DNA from: Oscillospiraceae bacterium
GTDB taxonomy: Bacteria; Bacillota; Clostridia; Oscillospirales; CAG-272
Direction: 5' to 3'
NCBI GenBank assembly: GCA_015064065.1
Contig: SVSY01000008.1
Span: 1-32,957 of the forward strand
DNA: 32,957 nucleotides
Shown: in pieces, positions 1-8,407 of the stretch
Layout of the letters: the number at the start of each line of letters is the position of its first letter
Position numbering within the stretch: the first letter of the stretch is position 1
The notes under the pieces: model-generated
What the model was told of the DNA's origin: nothing
Seen by the model: only the letters and a program-made list of their open reading frames with translations
Databases searched by the model: none
Program-made: the position numbers and the translations under genes

Positions 1-2
1 AA

Positions 3-458
3 TACGTTCCCGGCTACGAAAAATGCTATATAATCGGCTCGGCATCGCTTATGGGAGTGCGCGAGACAAGACACATCAAGGGCGTAAAGACGATCACTGA
101 GCAGGAGATATCCGATGCGGTACAGCACGACGACTACGTGGTCTACGACGCGCACTTCAATTTTGACGTGCACAACATCACGGGTGCCGGACTTGACGCG
201 ACCGGCTGTCAGCACAATTTCAAGCAGAAAAACGGCTACACTATACCCTACGGCTGTCTCGTTCCCGAAAAGATAAACGGACTTCTGCTCTCGGGCAGAA
301 ATATTTCGGGCACGCATATGGCACATTCCAACTTCCGCGTTATGCCTATCTGCGTAGGCATCGGCGAGGCTTGCGGCGCGGCGGCGGCTATTGCGGCAAA
401 AAGCGGCAGAGAGCTGCGTGAGATAGATGCAGCCGAGATACGTGCACTCATTATGTGA
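3..458 (+). CDS. FAD-dependent oxidoreductase, C-terminal part (cut by window start)
   Basis: This reading frame is open from the first bases of the window and ends with TGA, so only the last 151 residues are present. They contain the GVRETRHIKG block and, near the end, the SGRNISGTHMAHSNFRVMPIC block followed by a small-residue helix rich in Gly and Ala. Both are typical of the FAD_oxidored family (PF12831), in which the C-terminal block closes the FAD site. The N-terminal dinucleotide-binding motif lies outside the window. The substrate of this family is generally unknown. The gene sits 23 nt upstream of the CapA-like gene on the same strand, so it probably belongs to the same operon. The complete oxidoreductase at 2643-4331 has a matching AGRNISVTHAA block, so the two are homologous. 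Confidence 0.85.
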   Translation, partial: YVPGYEKCYIIGSASLMGVRETRHIKGVKTITEQEISDAVQHDDYVVYDAHFNFDVHNITGAGLDATGCQHNFKQKNGYTIPYGCLVPEKINGLLLSGRNISGTHMAHSNFRVMPICVGIGEACGAAAAIAAKSGRELREIDAAEIRALIM

Positions 459-481
459 ATACTAATCTTAGGGAGGCAAAA

Positions 482-1600
482 ATGGCTGACATAACCTTTA
501 CGGGCGACATTATGTGCTCGCCGAGAATGACCGAGCTTGCAAATGGCGACTATTCCTCGGTATTCAACAAGGCTTGCAAGCTCAAAAACTGCGACTATCT
601 CGTAGGAAATCTTGAAACCCCCATCGCGGGCGAGGAAATGAAATACACCCACGAGAGATATTGCTTCAACACGCCAGAAAGCTATCTCGACGCACTCAAG
701 GATTGCGGCTTCGATCTGCTCACGCTGGCAAACAATCACTGCATGGACAGAGACGAGGAGGGCATACTCAAGACCCTTGAAAACTGCCGTCGCAGAGGAT
801 TTGAAACTATAGGTATATACGCCACAAAAGAGGAGCGTGACCGCGTTTTCGTCAGGGAGATCGACGGAATAAGAGTAGCATTTGTCAACTACACCTACGG
901 TACTAACGCCTTTGCACACCACAGATTTTTAAAGCATAAATATATGGTAAATCTATCTCAGCCCGAAGAAACGCTCGAAGGCTCGATACATCTGCTCAAC
1001 GATTATGAGCAGATCGCAAATGAGGTCGAGCAGATATATATTCGCGGCGAGGGCTACGAGCACGTAAAGCCCTATCTCGACGCGCTCGGGGACGACATAA
1101 AGCGTGCAAAAGCCGCTTCGGATTACGTCATCGTCGTTATGCACAACGGCGGGCAATACGTAAGAGAGGTAGACCCTTACTCGCTCTTTCTCTCGCAAAA
1201 AATAAAGGAATTCGGCGCAGATATCATAGTCGGACACCACCAGCATCTGATACAGAGCTGTGGAATAGACAGCGACGGATACTTAAAGATATACTGCCTT
1301 GGAAATCTTATGTGCGACGGACGGATAGACGGCGACGGATATTACTTTGACACTCCGCTATTTAATGCCGTATTCCACCTCTCGCTAAGCCGCCGTGCTG
1401 ACCGAAGCATAGAAGCAAAGAAAAGCTTCAGCATCTACACGACAGTCAAGGACAAGACAGGACTGCCCTGTGTTATCGACAGCTACGACGTTTACAAAAC
1501 GCTTGACGAGACCTATCTGCGCGAGATGATACTCCGCTATGCAAATTGGTTTGCGGGAAGCGAGAGATACGACACAGTTCAGGAAAGGTACGAGCTATGA
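482..1600 (+). CDS. CapA-family metallophosphatase-like protein
   Basis: A 372-residue cytosolic-looking protein without a signal peptide. I chose the ATG at 482 because GGGAGG at 471-476 is correctly spaced; an in-frame GTG at 455 overlaps the previous stop and has no good site. Motifs of the PGA_cap/CapA family (PF09587, calcineurin-like phosphoesterase fold) are visible: G8-D9 in FTGDIM, GNLETPI with N43 and E45, NNHCMD with N84, N85, H86 and D89, H221 in VMHNGGQY, and GHHQH at 251-255. These are the expected metal ligands. The family includes CapA/PgsA proteins of poly-gamma-glutamate metabolism, but many members are soluble enzymes of unknown substrate, and this copy lacks the usual membrane anchor. 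Its stop overlaps the start of the M14 peptidase (ATGA), so the two are translationally coupled. A role in gamma-glutamyl chemistry is inference. Confidence 0.85.
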   Translation: MADITFTGDIMCSPRMTELANGDYSSVFNKACKLKNCDYLVGNLETPIAGEEMKYTHERYCFNTPESYLDALKDCGFDLLTLANNHCMDRDEEGILKTLENCRRRGFETIGIYATKEERDRVFVREIDGIRVAFVNYTYGTNAFAHHRFLKHKYMVNLSQPEETLEGSIHLLNDYEQIANEVEQIYIRGEGYEHVKPYLDALGDDIKRAKAASDYVIVVMHNGGQYVREVDPYSLFLSQKIKEFGADIIVGHHQHLIQSCGIDSDGYLKIYCLGNLMCDGRIDGDGYYFDTPLFNAVFHLSLSRRADRSIEAKKSFSIYTTVKDKTGLPCVIDSYDVYKTLDETYLREMILRYANWFAGSERYDTVQERYEL

Positions 1601-2646
1601 TAAAAATACACAATGCTTTTACGGGCGGAAATATCCGCGTACGCGAGCTTTGCGGCGACACTGTATTGCTTGAAAACGAGATTCGCGACACAGAGGGCGA
1701 TTGGTTTTATTGGGCATTCTGCGTAGAGGGCGCAGAAGGACGCGAACTTACCTTCAAGCTCGGCTCTGACCGTCTCGGTTACTTCGGACCTGCCGTCAGC
1801 CACGATCTGTGTGAGTGGCATTGGCTTGAGCGCGTTGACGGGGACAGCTTTACATATCGCTTTGGCGAGAACGAAAGCAAGGTATATTTCGCACATGATC
1901 TGCTCTATCTTCCCGACCGCTTTTCTTCCTTCTGTAAACGTAAAGGCCTTGCTGTCAGCGAGCTTTGCAAGAGCAAAAAGGGGCGCAGTGTTCCCTGCCT
2001 TTGTCTTGGCGGGGGCGAGACGAGCATTATATTCACCTCGCGCCACCACGCCTGCGAAGCGACGGGAAGCTACGTTATGGAGGGAGTCATCGACGAGTTA
2101 TCTTCGTCGCCTCTGCCAAATTCAAGAGTGCTTTTCGTTCCCTTCGTCGATTACGACGGAGTAGTTGACGGTGATCAGGGAAAAGCACGCAGACCGCACG
2201 ACCACAACAGAGATTATACGGACGAGCCGCTCTATGCCGAGGTGCGCGCGATAATGAAGCACGTCGACACATACGGCGTAAATTACGGCTTTGACCTGCA
2301 CTCCCCGTGGCACAAGGGCGGAGTTAACGATACTATCTTCGTCGTTCGCAACCGCACCGATAAGCTTGACAGATATGATAGATTTTCCGATATTTTTGAG
2401 AATGAGATAACGGAAGGCTCTATGTCCTATTCAAAGCAAAACGATTTTCCACCCTCGACCGAGTGGAATCAGCCGAGCGCGAATTTCGGATATACTATGA
2501 ACTCGCGCCCCGATTGCACTCTCGCATTCTCACTTGAGAGCGCATACTTCGGCACACCCGAAAACAAGGTGAGTACCGAGCGTCTTATCGAGCTCGGAAG
2601 ATGCTTTGCAAGGGTAATAAAAAAATATATCGAGGAAAACAGATGA
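1597..2646 (+). CDS. M14-type zinc carboxypeptidase-like protein
   Basis: A protein of 349 residues. The ATG at 1597 overlaps the previous stop and is preceded by AGGAAAGG at 1581-1588, so I prefer it to an upstream GTG. Residues 1-125 form a beta-rich N-terminal domain of the kind found before cytosolic-carboxypeptidase-type M14 domains. The catalytic part shows H151-x-x-E154 in SRHHACEA as first zinc ligands, an RPHDHNRDY block near 199-207 (substrate carboxylate-binding Arg/Asn region), H235 in DLHSPWH as third zinc ligand, and E314 in SLESAYF as the likely general base. All key residues are present, so it should be active, cleaving a C-terminal residue or deacylating an amino acid. There is no signal peptide, so it acts in the cytosol. 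ATGA overlaps on both sides place it in a tight operon between CapA-like and oxidoreductase genes. Confidence 0.82.
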   Translation: MIKIHNAFTGGNIRVRELCGDTVLLENEIRDTEGDWFYWAFCVEGAEGRELTFKLGSDRLGYFGPAVSHDLCEWHWLERVDGDSFTYRFGENESKVYFAHDLLYLPDRFSSFCKRKGLAVSELCKSKKGRSVPCLCLGGGETSIIFTSRHHACEATGSYVMEGVIDELSSSPLPNSRVLFVPFVDYDGVVDGDQGKARRPHDHNRDYTDEPLYAEVRAIMKHVDTYGVNYGFDLHSPWHKGGVNDTIFVVRNRTDKLDRYDRFSDIFENEITEGSMSYSKQNDFPPSTEWNQPSANFGYTMNSRPDCTLAFSLESAYFGTPENKVSTERLIELGRCFARVIKKYIEENR

Positions 2647-4331
2647 GAACTTTAAATTATGACGTTGATCTTTGCGTGGTCGGCGGCGGAATGTCGGGGC
2701 TTTGCTGTGCCATCGCCGCGGCGCGCCACGGCATCAAGGTGGTGCTCGTTCAGGACAGAGCCGTGCTTGGCGGCAACGCCTCAAGCGAGATACGTATGTG
2801 GATAGGCGGCGCGCACGGAAAGGACAACCGCGAGAGCGGAATTATCGAGGAGATATTCCTTGAAAACTTCTATCAGAACCCCGCGCTAAAGTATCCGATA
2901 TGGGACAGCGTGCTCTATGAGAAGGCAAAGGCTGAGAAAAATATCACTCTTTTGCTCAACACTACATGCATCGACGCGACCTGCGAAAACAACAGAATAA
3001 TAAGTATCAAGGCTTGGCAGTCGAACGCTGAGACCTTCCACTCTGTCAGCGCAAAATATTTTGCCGATTGCTCGGGCGACTCTATCCTCGCGCCTCTCTC
3101 AAACGCCGAATACACCTATGGGCGCGAGGCAAAGAGCGAGTTTGGCGAGAGTATTCCGCCTGACGTAGCCGACAAAAAGACGATGGGAATGAGCTGTCTT
3201 TTCCAGATACGCGAGACCGATCACAAGGTTAGCTTCACTCCGCCCTCGTGGGCATACGTGTATGAAAACGACGAAGAGCTTCCCTGCGCGAGCCACGACA
3301 CTGTTACAAATTTCTGGTGGATAGAGGTCGGCGGCGAGTGGGACTGTATACACGACACCGACAAATGCCGCGACGAACTGCTCAAGATCTGCTACGGAGT
3401 GTGGGATCATATGAAGAACCGCGGAGACCACGGAGTTGACAATTGGGAGCTTGAATGGATAGGCTTTTTGCCGGGCAAGCGCGAGAGCCGCCGATATATA
3501 GGCAAGTATATCGTCACGCAGAACGACGTTGAGGCGGGCGGACGCTTTGAGGATACAGTCGCATACGCGGGCTGGTCGATGGACGACCACTTTCCCGAGG
3601 GCTTTTACTATCGCAACGGACACCCGACGATATACCACCCCGCGCCAAGTCCGTGGGGTCTGCCGCTCCGCTGTATGATATCGAAAAATATTGAAAATCT
3701 CGTTTTTGCGGGCAGAAATATAAGCGTCACGCACGCCGCGCTCTCGTCCTCGAGAGTTATGGCTACCTGCGCCGTTCTCGGTCAGGCGCTCGGCACGGCT
3801 GTCGCTGAGGCACTCGACGAGGGTGTACACGTAAGCGAGGTCAATATCCGCAAGCTTCAGCAAACGCTTCTTGACGACGACCACTATATCCCCTACGTAA
3901 AACGCGAGATAAACGAGCTGACGCGCAAGGCGCACTGCTCTGCCGAGATCGTTCGTAACGGTGTCGAGCGCGGCGAGGAAAATCTGTGGAAGGGCAGATC
4001 GGGAGAGGCTATCGAATACGTCTTTGAGCGCGCGACCGAGATACGCGAGCTTCGCCTCGTATTTGACAACGATATGAACCGAAAATACCACAATATGCCC
4101 TGCAATTATCCGCTCGTGCAGGACAAATTCAAGCTTCCCGCAACACTCGTAAAGGAGTATATCATCGAAGCCTACGACAAGGGCCGCGAGGTCTGCAGAC
4201 TTCACGTGACCGACAATCACCAACGCTTCGTGCGCCACGTGCTGAGTATCTGCGCCGACCGCATCCGCCTTATCCCGCTTTCCTCACACGGAAGCGAGGA
4301 TATGCGCGTGTTTGACTTTGAGGTTAAATAA
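2643..4331 (+). CDS. FAD-dependent oxidoreductase (PF12831 type)
   Basis: A protein of 562 residues. The ATG at 2643 overlaps the previous TGA and has GAGGA at 2632-2636. The N-terminus carries the dinucleotide-binding motif VVGGGMSG (residues 12-19), followed by LGGNASSEIRMWIGGAHG around 60, a signature of the FAD_oxidored family. The second FAD-contact block AGRNISVTHAALSSSRV lies near residue 360. From about residue 430 the sequence becomes beta-rich, consistent with an extra C-terminal domain often appended in this family. No signal peptide is visible, so it is probably cytosolic. The physiological substrate is not known; members in gut bacteria are often found with glycan genes. It is homologous to the truncated oxidoreductase at the start of the window. 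It ends the operon, with a terminator hairpin about 80 nt downstream. Confidence 0.87.
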   Translation: MRTLNYDVDLCVVGGGMSGLCCAIAAARHGIKVVLVQDRAVLGGNASSEIRMWIGGAHGKDNRESGIIEEIFLENFYQNPALKYPIWDSVLYEKAKAEKNITLLLNTTCIDATCENNRIISIKAWQSNAETFHSVSAKYFADCSGDSILAPLSNAEYTYGREAKSEFGESIPPDVADKKTMGMSCLFQIRETDHKVSFTPPSWAYVYENDEELPCASHDTVTNFWWIEVGGEWDCIHDTDKCRDELLKICYGVWDHMKNRGDHGVDNWELEWIGFLPGKRESRRYIGKYIVTQNDVEAGGRFEDTVAYAGWSMDDHFPEGFYYRNGHPTIYHPAPSPWGLPLRCMISKNIENLVFAGRNISVTHAALSSSRVMATCAVLGQALGTAVAEALDEGVHVSEVNIRKLQQTLLDDDHYIPYVKREINELTRKAHCSAEIVRNGVERGEENLWKGRSGEAIEYVFERATEIRELRLVFDNDMNRKYHNMPCNYPLVQDKFKLPATLVKEYIIEAYDKGREVCRLHVTDNHQRFVRHVLSICADRIRLIPLSSHGSEDMRVFDFEVK

Positions 4332-4408
4332 CGAACTTTAGTCTTCCTATACGGCATTCGCGATCACTTTTACAAAGCACTCAAAGCGTCACAAAGTTTT
4401 TATACAAG

Positions 4409-4454
4409 AAAGGACAGAGAATTTTGGAGCTTCACTCCTTGTTCTCTGTCCTTT
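4409..4454. terminator. Bidirectional intrinsic terminator
   Basis: A 13-bp perfect inverted repeat (4409-4421 with 4442-4454, core AAGGACAGAGAA) encloses a smaller GGAG/CTCC stem and is T-rich on both exit sides. It lies between two convergent genes and can end both the oxidoreductase operon and the alpha-mannosidase transcript. Confidence 0.85.
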
Positions 4455-4457
4455 TAT

Positions 4458-6818
4458 TTATATCTCCCACTCGACGAAATTAAGCCTTCTTCCGTCTTCG
4501 TCTACCGTCTCGATAGCATAGGGAGAGACGTCAAGCCTGTATTCCTTGCCAAAGAGTGTAGCGTTTGACGAAACGCTCTTGCCTTCGGCTTCGTAAACTC
4601 GAAGCAACGCTCCGTCAGAGTCCTCGCTCTTCTTTATTGCGCTGACTATGAGATCTTCGCTAAACTCCGATATTGCACTGTAGCACTCGTCAAGCTCTCC
4701 GTGATGGAAACTTGCGTTTATCACCCTCGCAGGAGAATTGAGAAGCGCGGCACGTCTGTGCGCGTCTGCCTTTGTACTGAACGGGAATATCTTATACGAG
4801 GTCCTGTTTATTCCCTGCGACATATAGTTGTAGCGTCCGTCGCGTATGCCGTAATGGTCGGCAAATATCGCGCCGCGAAGCACGGTGAGTCTTACGCTGT
4901 CCGCGGTCGAGTCGTAGCCGTATTTTCCGAGGTTTGCCACACCGACGCCCGCAGAAGCAAACCATTTTCCAAAGGGCTCTTCTCCGTTGCAGAGCGGTCG
5001 CGTGACAGTACCGAAGGGTATCTCGCAGGTCACGCTGTCTTTTGCGGGGAAGCAAAGCTTGAGCGCTTTGTTCTTACCGCGAAAATCTGCGCAGAGCTCA
5101 ACGCATATCTCGTCACTGTCGGCATAGAGCTTGTAATCACGCATAAGCACGCAATCGTCGTTTCTTACGGTAACGCGAAGCACAGCGCAAACGCTTCCCT
5201 CCTCGAGCACGGAAAATTCGGGGGCGGAAAAGCTGTCGCAGATCTCACCCAGATCAAATCTGTTATGCGCCCACGTGTCGCACTCGGTCTCATCGGTCAT
5301 CACAGCGCCAAATCCGCCGCGAGCTATCACTCTGCCGTCGACTTTTGAAGCTATCTCGGCTATCTCTCCGCTCGCTTTGTCAAAGGTCACGCGTATCTTC
5401 GAGTTTTCAAGCGAGCTTTCGGTAGCAAATACAGCCTTTTCATATTCACAGCTCTTGCTCGTATGCGTGCGGTAGAGCTTATAACCATATGCAGGCAACT
5501 CCGCGATAAATTCGACCTCGTAGATATCCCAATTTCCGTTGGTGGCCTCGCCGCGTATCTTCTGGAAGGGTATAAAATTGCCCTCGCTGTCGCATATTGC
5601 CGAACATTCTGTGCGGCGGCGTATGGGTGCTTTAACGGCAAAGGGGTGAGGATTGAATACCAATACGGGCGAACCGAGCACGTCGTGCTCCCAAACGAGA
5701 AAATGCTCTTTTCTGACCTTTCCCGGATCCTCACCGCGTGCCGTTTCCACATTTTTGGCTATTGCCTGCATAGCACCGTTTATCTCCTGCTCGGTAACGC
5801 TCATCACCTCGCCGAAGTGATATATCGCATCGCGGTACGCGCTCTCTATCGAGCAGCCTGCAAGAATGTCGTGGAACTGATTGAATAATAGATTTTTCCA
5901 AACCTTATTTAGCTTCTTTTCGGGATATCTGTAGCCGACAAGTCGGTTGGCGAGCAGACACAAACGCTCTGCCGCAAGCAAATTTTCCTCGCATCTGCGA
6001 TTTAATTCCTTGACCTCGCACATGGTACTGTAGCAACCGCGAGCGTGATGCTGAAGCTCGGTATCGACTATCGGCAGATCGGTATTTTTATTATTGTCAA
6101 AGAAGTCGTCGACAGATGCAAATGTATAATTTTCGCGCATATTCTCCACAATAGCACTGAGCATTTTCGCACTCGGTCCGCCGCCGTGATTTCCAACGCC
6201 GAAAAACGACATTCTCTCAACGCCGTCGCGCTCTATAGTGTCTGCCGTCTCGTGTATCCTCGGCAGATCGCGGTCGGTCAGCGCATAGTAGAATATTCGG
6301 CTTGCGGTCACCTCACTTCCATCGTCACTACGCCAGATAAAATTGTCAAAGCCGAGCGGATGCTCGCGCTCATCGGGACGCATAAATACGTACCTTGACA
6401 TTCCTCCCGCGCGAAGTATTTTCGGCAAAGAGGCATTGTGTCCGAATGAATCTACGTTATATCCGCTTCTCGCACATACGCCGAATTTTTCCTTGAAATA
6501 ACGTTGTGAAACGAGCGCGTGGCGCGCAAAGCTCTCGCCTGCGGGCATATTGCAGTCGGGCTGCAGATACCAGCCGCCGACGATATTCCATCTTCCCTCG
6601 CGTACGCGCTCGCGTATCTCTTCGAACATTGAAGGATCGGTCTTCTCCACCCACTCGTAATACACCGCGCAGGCGGAGGTAAATTTATAATCCGGAAACT
6701 CCTTCATTCTGTCAAGCGCACTGCGGTAGGTAGCGAGCACCTCGGAATATCCGTCCTGCCATCTCCAAAGCCAGACGGGGTCGATATGCGAATTTCCAAC
6801 GAGATAAAGATTTTTCAT
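4458..6818 (-). CDS. GH38 alpha-mannosidase
   Basis: A protein of 786 residues starting at an ATG preceded by AGGAGG (complement of 6825-6830). The start is diagnostic for GH38: NSHIDPVWLW supplies zinc ligands H11 and D13, and GYNVDSFGHN contains the likely nucleophile D123 with H127 nearby. A middle three-helix region and a beta-rich C-terminal half follow, as in the family. It is somewhat shorter than many bacterial GH38 enzymes and has no signal peptide, so it should act on imported mannosides in the cytosol, releasing mannose from alpha-linked oligosaccharides. It is transcribed alone, leftward, from its own promoter, divergent from an AraC regulator that is the natural candidate for its control. 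Linkage preference cannot be read from the sequence. Confidence 0.93.
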   Translation of the reverse strand: MKNLYLVGNSHIDPVWLWRWQDGYSEVLATYRSALDRMKEFPDYKFTSACAVYYEWVEKTDPSMFEEIRERVREGRWNIVGGWYLQPDCNMPAGESFARHALVSQRYFKEKFGVCARSGYNVDSFGHNASLPKILRAGGMSRYVFMRPDEREHPLGFDNFIWRSDDGSEVTASRIFYYALTDRDLPRIHETADTIERDGVERMSFFGVGNHGGGPSAKMLSAIVENMRENYTFASVDDFFDNNKNTDLPIVDTELQHHARGCYSTMCEVKELNRRCEENLLAAERLCLLANRLVGYRYPEKKLNKVWKNLLFNQFHDILAGCSIESAYRDAIYHFGEVMSVTEQEINGAMQAIAKNVETARGEDPGKVRKEHFLVWEHDVLGSPVLVFNPHPFAVKAPIRRRTECSAICDSEGNFIPFQKIRGEATNGNWDIYEVEFIAELPAYGYKLYRTHTSKSCEYEKAVFATESSLENSKIRVTFDKASGEIAEIASKVDGRVIARGGFGAVMTDETECDTWAHNRFDLGEICDSFSAPEFSVLEEGSVCAVLRVTVRNDDCVLMRDYKLYADSDEICVELCADFRGKNKALKLCFPAKDSVTCEIPFGTVTRPLCNGEEPFGKWFASAGVGVANLGKYGYDSTADSVRLTVLRGAIFADHYGIRDGRYNYMSQGINRTSYKIFPFSTKADAHRRAALLNSPARVINASFHHGELDECYSAISEFSEDLIVSAIKKSEDSDGALLRVYEAEGKSVSSNATLFGKEYRLDVSPYAIETVDEDGRRLNFVEWEI

Positions 6819-6844
6819 AGTATACCTCCTTTTCGGGTGTTTTT

Positions 6845-6873
6845 ATTTTATCATAAAAGCTCCGACGTCTCAA
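6845..6873 (-). promoter_or_regulatory. Sigma-A-type promoter of the alpha-mannosidase gene
   Basis: On the minus strand TTGAGA (6868-6873) is separated by 17 bp from TAAAAT (6845-6850), giving a start near 6838, just ahead of the ribosome binding site. Confidence 0.7.
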
Positions 6874-6893
6874 TGTATTTTTCTATAAAACTA

Positions 6894-6922
6894 TTGCTTT
6901 TTTTTACGATTTGATCTATAAT
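6894..6922 (+). promoter_or_regulatory. Sigma-A-type promoter of the AraC gene
   Basis: TTGCTT (6894-6899), a 17-bp spacer and a perfect TATAAT (6917-6922) lie 30 bp ahead of the AraC start. It is back to back with the alpha-mannosidase promoter; the two -35 boxes are only 20 bp apart, so a regulator bound between them could affect both. Confidence 0.75.
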
Positions 6923-6952
6923 AAAGTAAATACCCTTAGCTTTGGGAGTAAA

Positions 6953-7741
6953 ATGATGCGATTTGACAGATTTACCGTGGGAAAATACATAAAAAACGGA
7001 GAGCTTACCGTCTCAAAAAAGGAGATACTCGGCAATTCCTCGTTACATTGGCACGAGTTTTACGAGATAGAATATCTGCTTGACGGAGACGGGGACTATA
7101 TCATAGACGGCAAGCATTACCCTATGTGCAGAGGTATGTTTTTTCTTATGACTCCCGCAAACTTCCACGAGGTAAAGACAGACCACAGCCGCGCGTTCAA
7201 CGTTATGTTCTCGGATCGCGCCTGCAGCGAGGAGCTTCTTGCGAGATGCATCTCAAGCAACGGCGGGCTTGCTTTTTCGGTAGATGAAGGCGACCGAGCC
7301 TTTTTCGAGGCGCTTCTCGATGAGCTTTGCCTGAATCAATCTAATCCTACCTATTCCGCTTGTCTGCTCAACGCTCTGCTCTGCAAGAGTATAGATTACG
7401 TCCGACGCGACCCCAAGCAACCGTCGTACGTAGGGCAAGCAGTTCTGTATCTGCTCAGCAATTTCAGGCGCTCCCCCTCTCTTAGTGAGGTCGCCGCGCA
7501 CGTCGGATATACCCCAAACTATTTTTGCGCTATATTCAAGCGCGACGTCGGCGAGTCCTTCAAGGAATTTCTTGACCGCCTACGCTTCGACTATGCAAAA
7601 AAACTCGTGCTTTCCTCGACGCTCAGCGCAGCACAAATATGCAAGGAGAGCGGTTTTTCCGATTATCCTAATTTTATACGGCGTTTTATCCTGCGCTTTG
7701 GCATTTCGCCGATGCAAATGCGAAAAGAGGGCATATCGTAA
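6953..7741 (+). CDS. AraC-family transcriptional regulator
   Basis: A protein of 262 residues. The ATG at 6953 is chosen because GGGAG at 6944-6948 precedes it and the promoter TATAAT is at 6917; an upstream TTG at 6911 would fall inside that promoter. The N-terminal half (about 1-130) is a cupin-like sensor with HWHEFYEIEYLL (H32, H34) and a glycine-rich turn, typical of AraC_binding domains that sense sugars. The C-terminal 100 residues contain two helix-turn-helix units, LSEVAAHVGYTPNYFCAIFK and the SAAQICKESGFSDYPNFIRR region, which form the DNA-binding domain. Being divergent from the GH38 gene, it most likely controls alpha-mannosidase expression in response to a mannoside; this is inference from position. 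Confidence 0.9.
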   Translation: MMRFDRFTVGKYIKNGELTVSKKEILGNSSLHWHEFYEIEYLLDGDGDYIIDGKHYPMCRGMFFLMTPANFHEVKTDHSRAFNVMFSDRACSEELLARCISSNGGLAFSVDEGDRAFFEALLDELCLNQSNPTYSACLLNALLCKSIDYVRRDPKQPSYVGQAVLYLLSNFRRSPSLSEVAAHVGYTPNYFCAIFKRDVGESFKEFLDRLRFDYAKKLVLSSTLSAAQICKESGFSDYPNFIRRFILRFGISPMQMRKEGIS

Positions 7742-7782
7742 GCCATTAATCTTCACATATTTTCAAGATCATAGGAGAGCTT

Positions 7783-8364
7783 ATGTTTTATCTGTTAACT
7801 ATCATTTCAGCCGATATACTTATCGCACTTGCGAATTTTATTTTTGACGGGAGCTACACGTTTTCGGCATTTTTACATCTCTTTCTGTTCACCTCGCTCG
7901 GTGTTATAGCAGTTATCGCAGTAGATGGAATTCTCGCGTTTATTGCCCGAAGACTTCCTGAACGCTATTTTGCACCCGAGGCAAAGCTGTTTACCGTATC
8001 TAAGAGCGAACAGAAATTTTACAGGTGGCTCAGGATAAAAAGCTGGAAAAAATACGTACCCGAGCTCGGCTGCTTCACGGGATTTCACAAGGACAGCCTC
8101 AAAGACCCGACGAGCAGCGAGTACGTGGGAAGATTTTTGCTTGAGTCGAACTACGGTGTGCTCGGTCACGTGCTCGGCGCGCTCCTCGGCTTTTTGATAA
8201 TGCTTTTGCCGTTCTTGCGTCCCTTTTCCGTCGCGCTTCCCATCGCAATCGTAAATTTTATACTGAGCACTCTCCCCACTATGATCCTGCGCTTTAATAC
8301 ACCGTATCTCAGAAATATATACCGCCGCGCTCTCTCGCGTGAAAAGCAGAATATCGACAAATAA
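7783..8364 (+). CDS. CrtO-like small membrane protein (putative acyltransferase family)
   Basis: A protein of 193 residues starting at an ATG with AGGAGAG just upstream. Two hydrophobic segments lie at about 1-25 and 32-55 and two more at about 128-150 and 153-172, so it is an integral membrane protein. The central part, LPERYF followed by FYRWLRIKSWKKYVPELG, then a stretch ending in a membrane helix and the closing RFNTPYLRNIYRR, matches the layout of the glycosyl-4,4'-diaponeurosporenoate acyltransferase (CrtO) family known from the staphyloxanthin pathway. No carotenoid genes are nearby, so the real acceptor is unknown and the family name should be read as homology only. It lies 41 nt downstream of the AraC gene and is followed by a strong terminator. 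Confidence 0.6.
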   Translation: MFYLLTIISADILIALANFIFDGSYTFSAFLHLFLFTSLGVIAVIAVDGILAFIARRLPERYFAPEAKLFTVSKSEQKFYRWLRIKSWKKYVPELGCFTGFHKDSLKDPTSSEYVGRFLLESNYGVLGHVLGALLGFLIMLLPFLRPFSVALPIAIVNFILSTLPTMILRFNTPYLRNIYRRALSREKQNIDK

Positions 8365-8365
8365 C

Positions 8366-8399
8366 AAAATGGTCTGTCACAAACGTGACAGACCATTTT
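8366..8399. terminator. Bidirectional intrinsic terminator
   Basis: A perfect 15-bp stem (8366-8380 with 8385-8399, core TGGTCTGTCAC) with an AAAC loop has A on one side and T on the other, so it works in both directions. It separates the CrtO-like gene from the convergent WbsX-containing operon. Confidence 0.92.
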
Positions 8400-8407
8400 T
8401 ATTTCTT

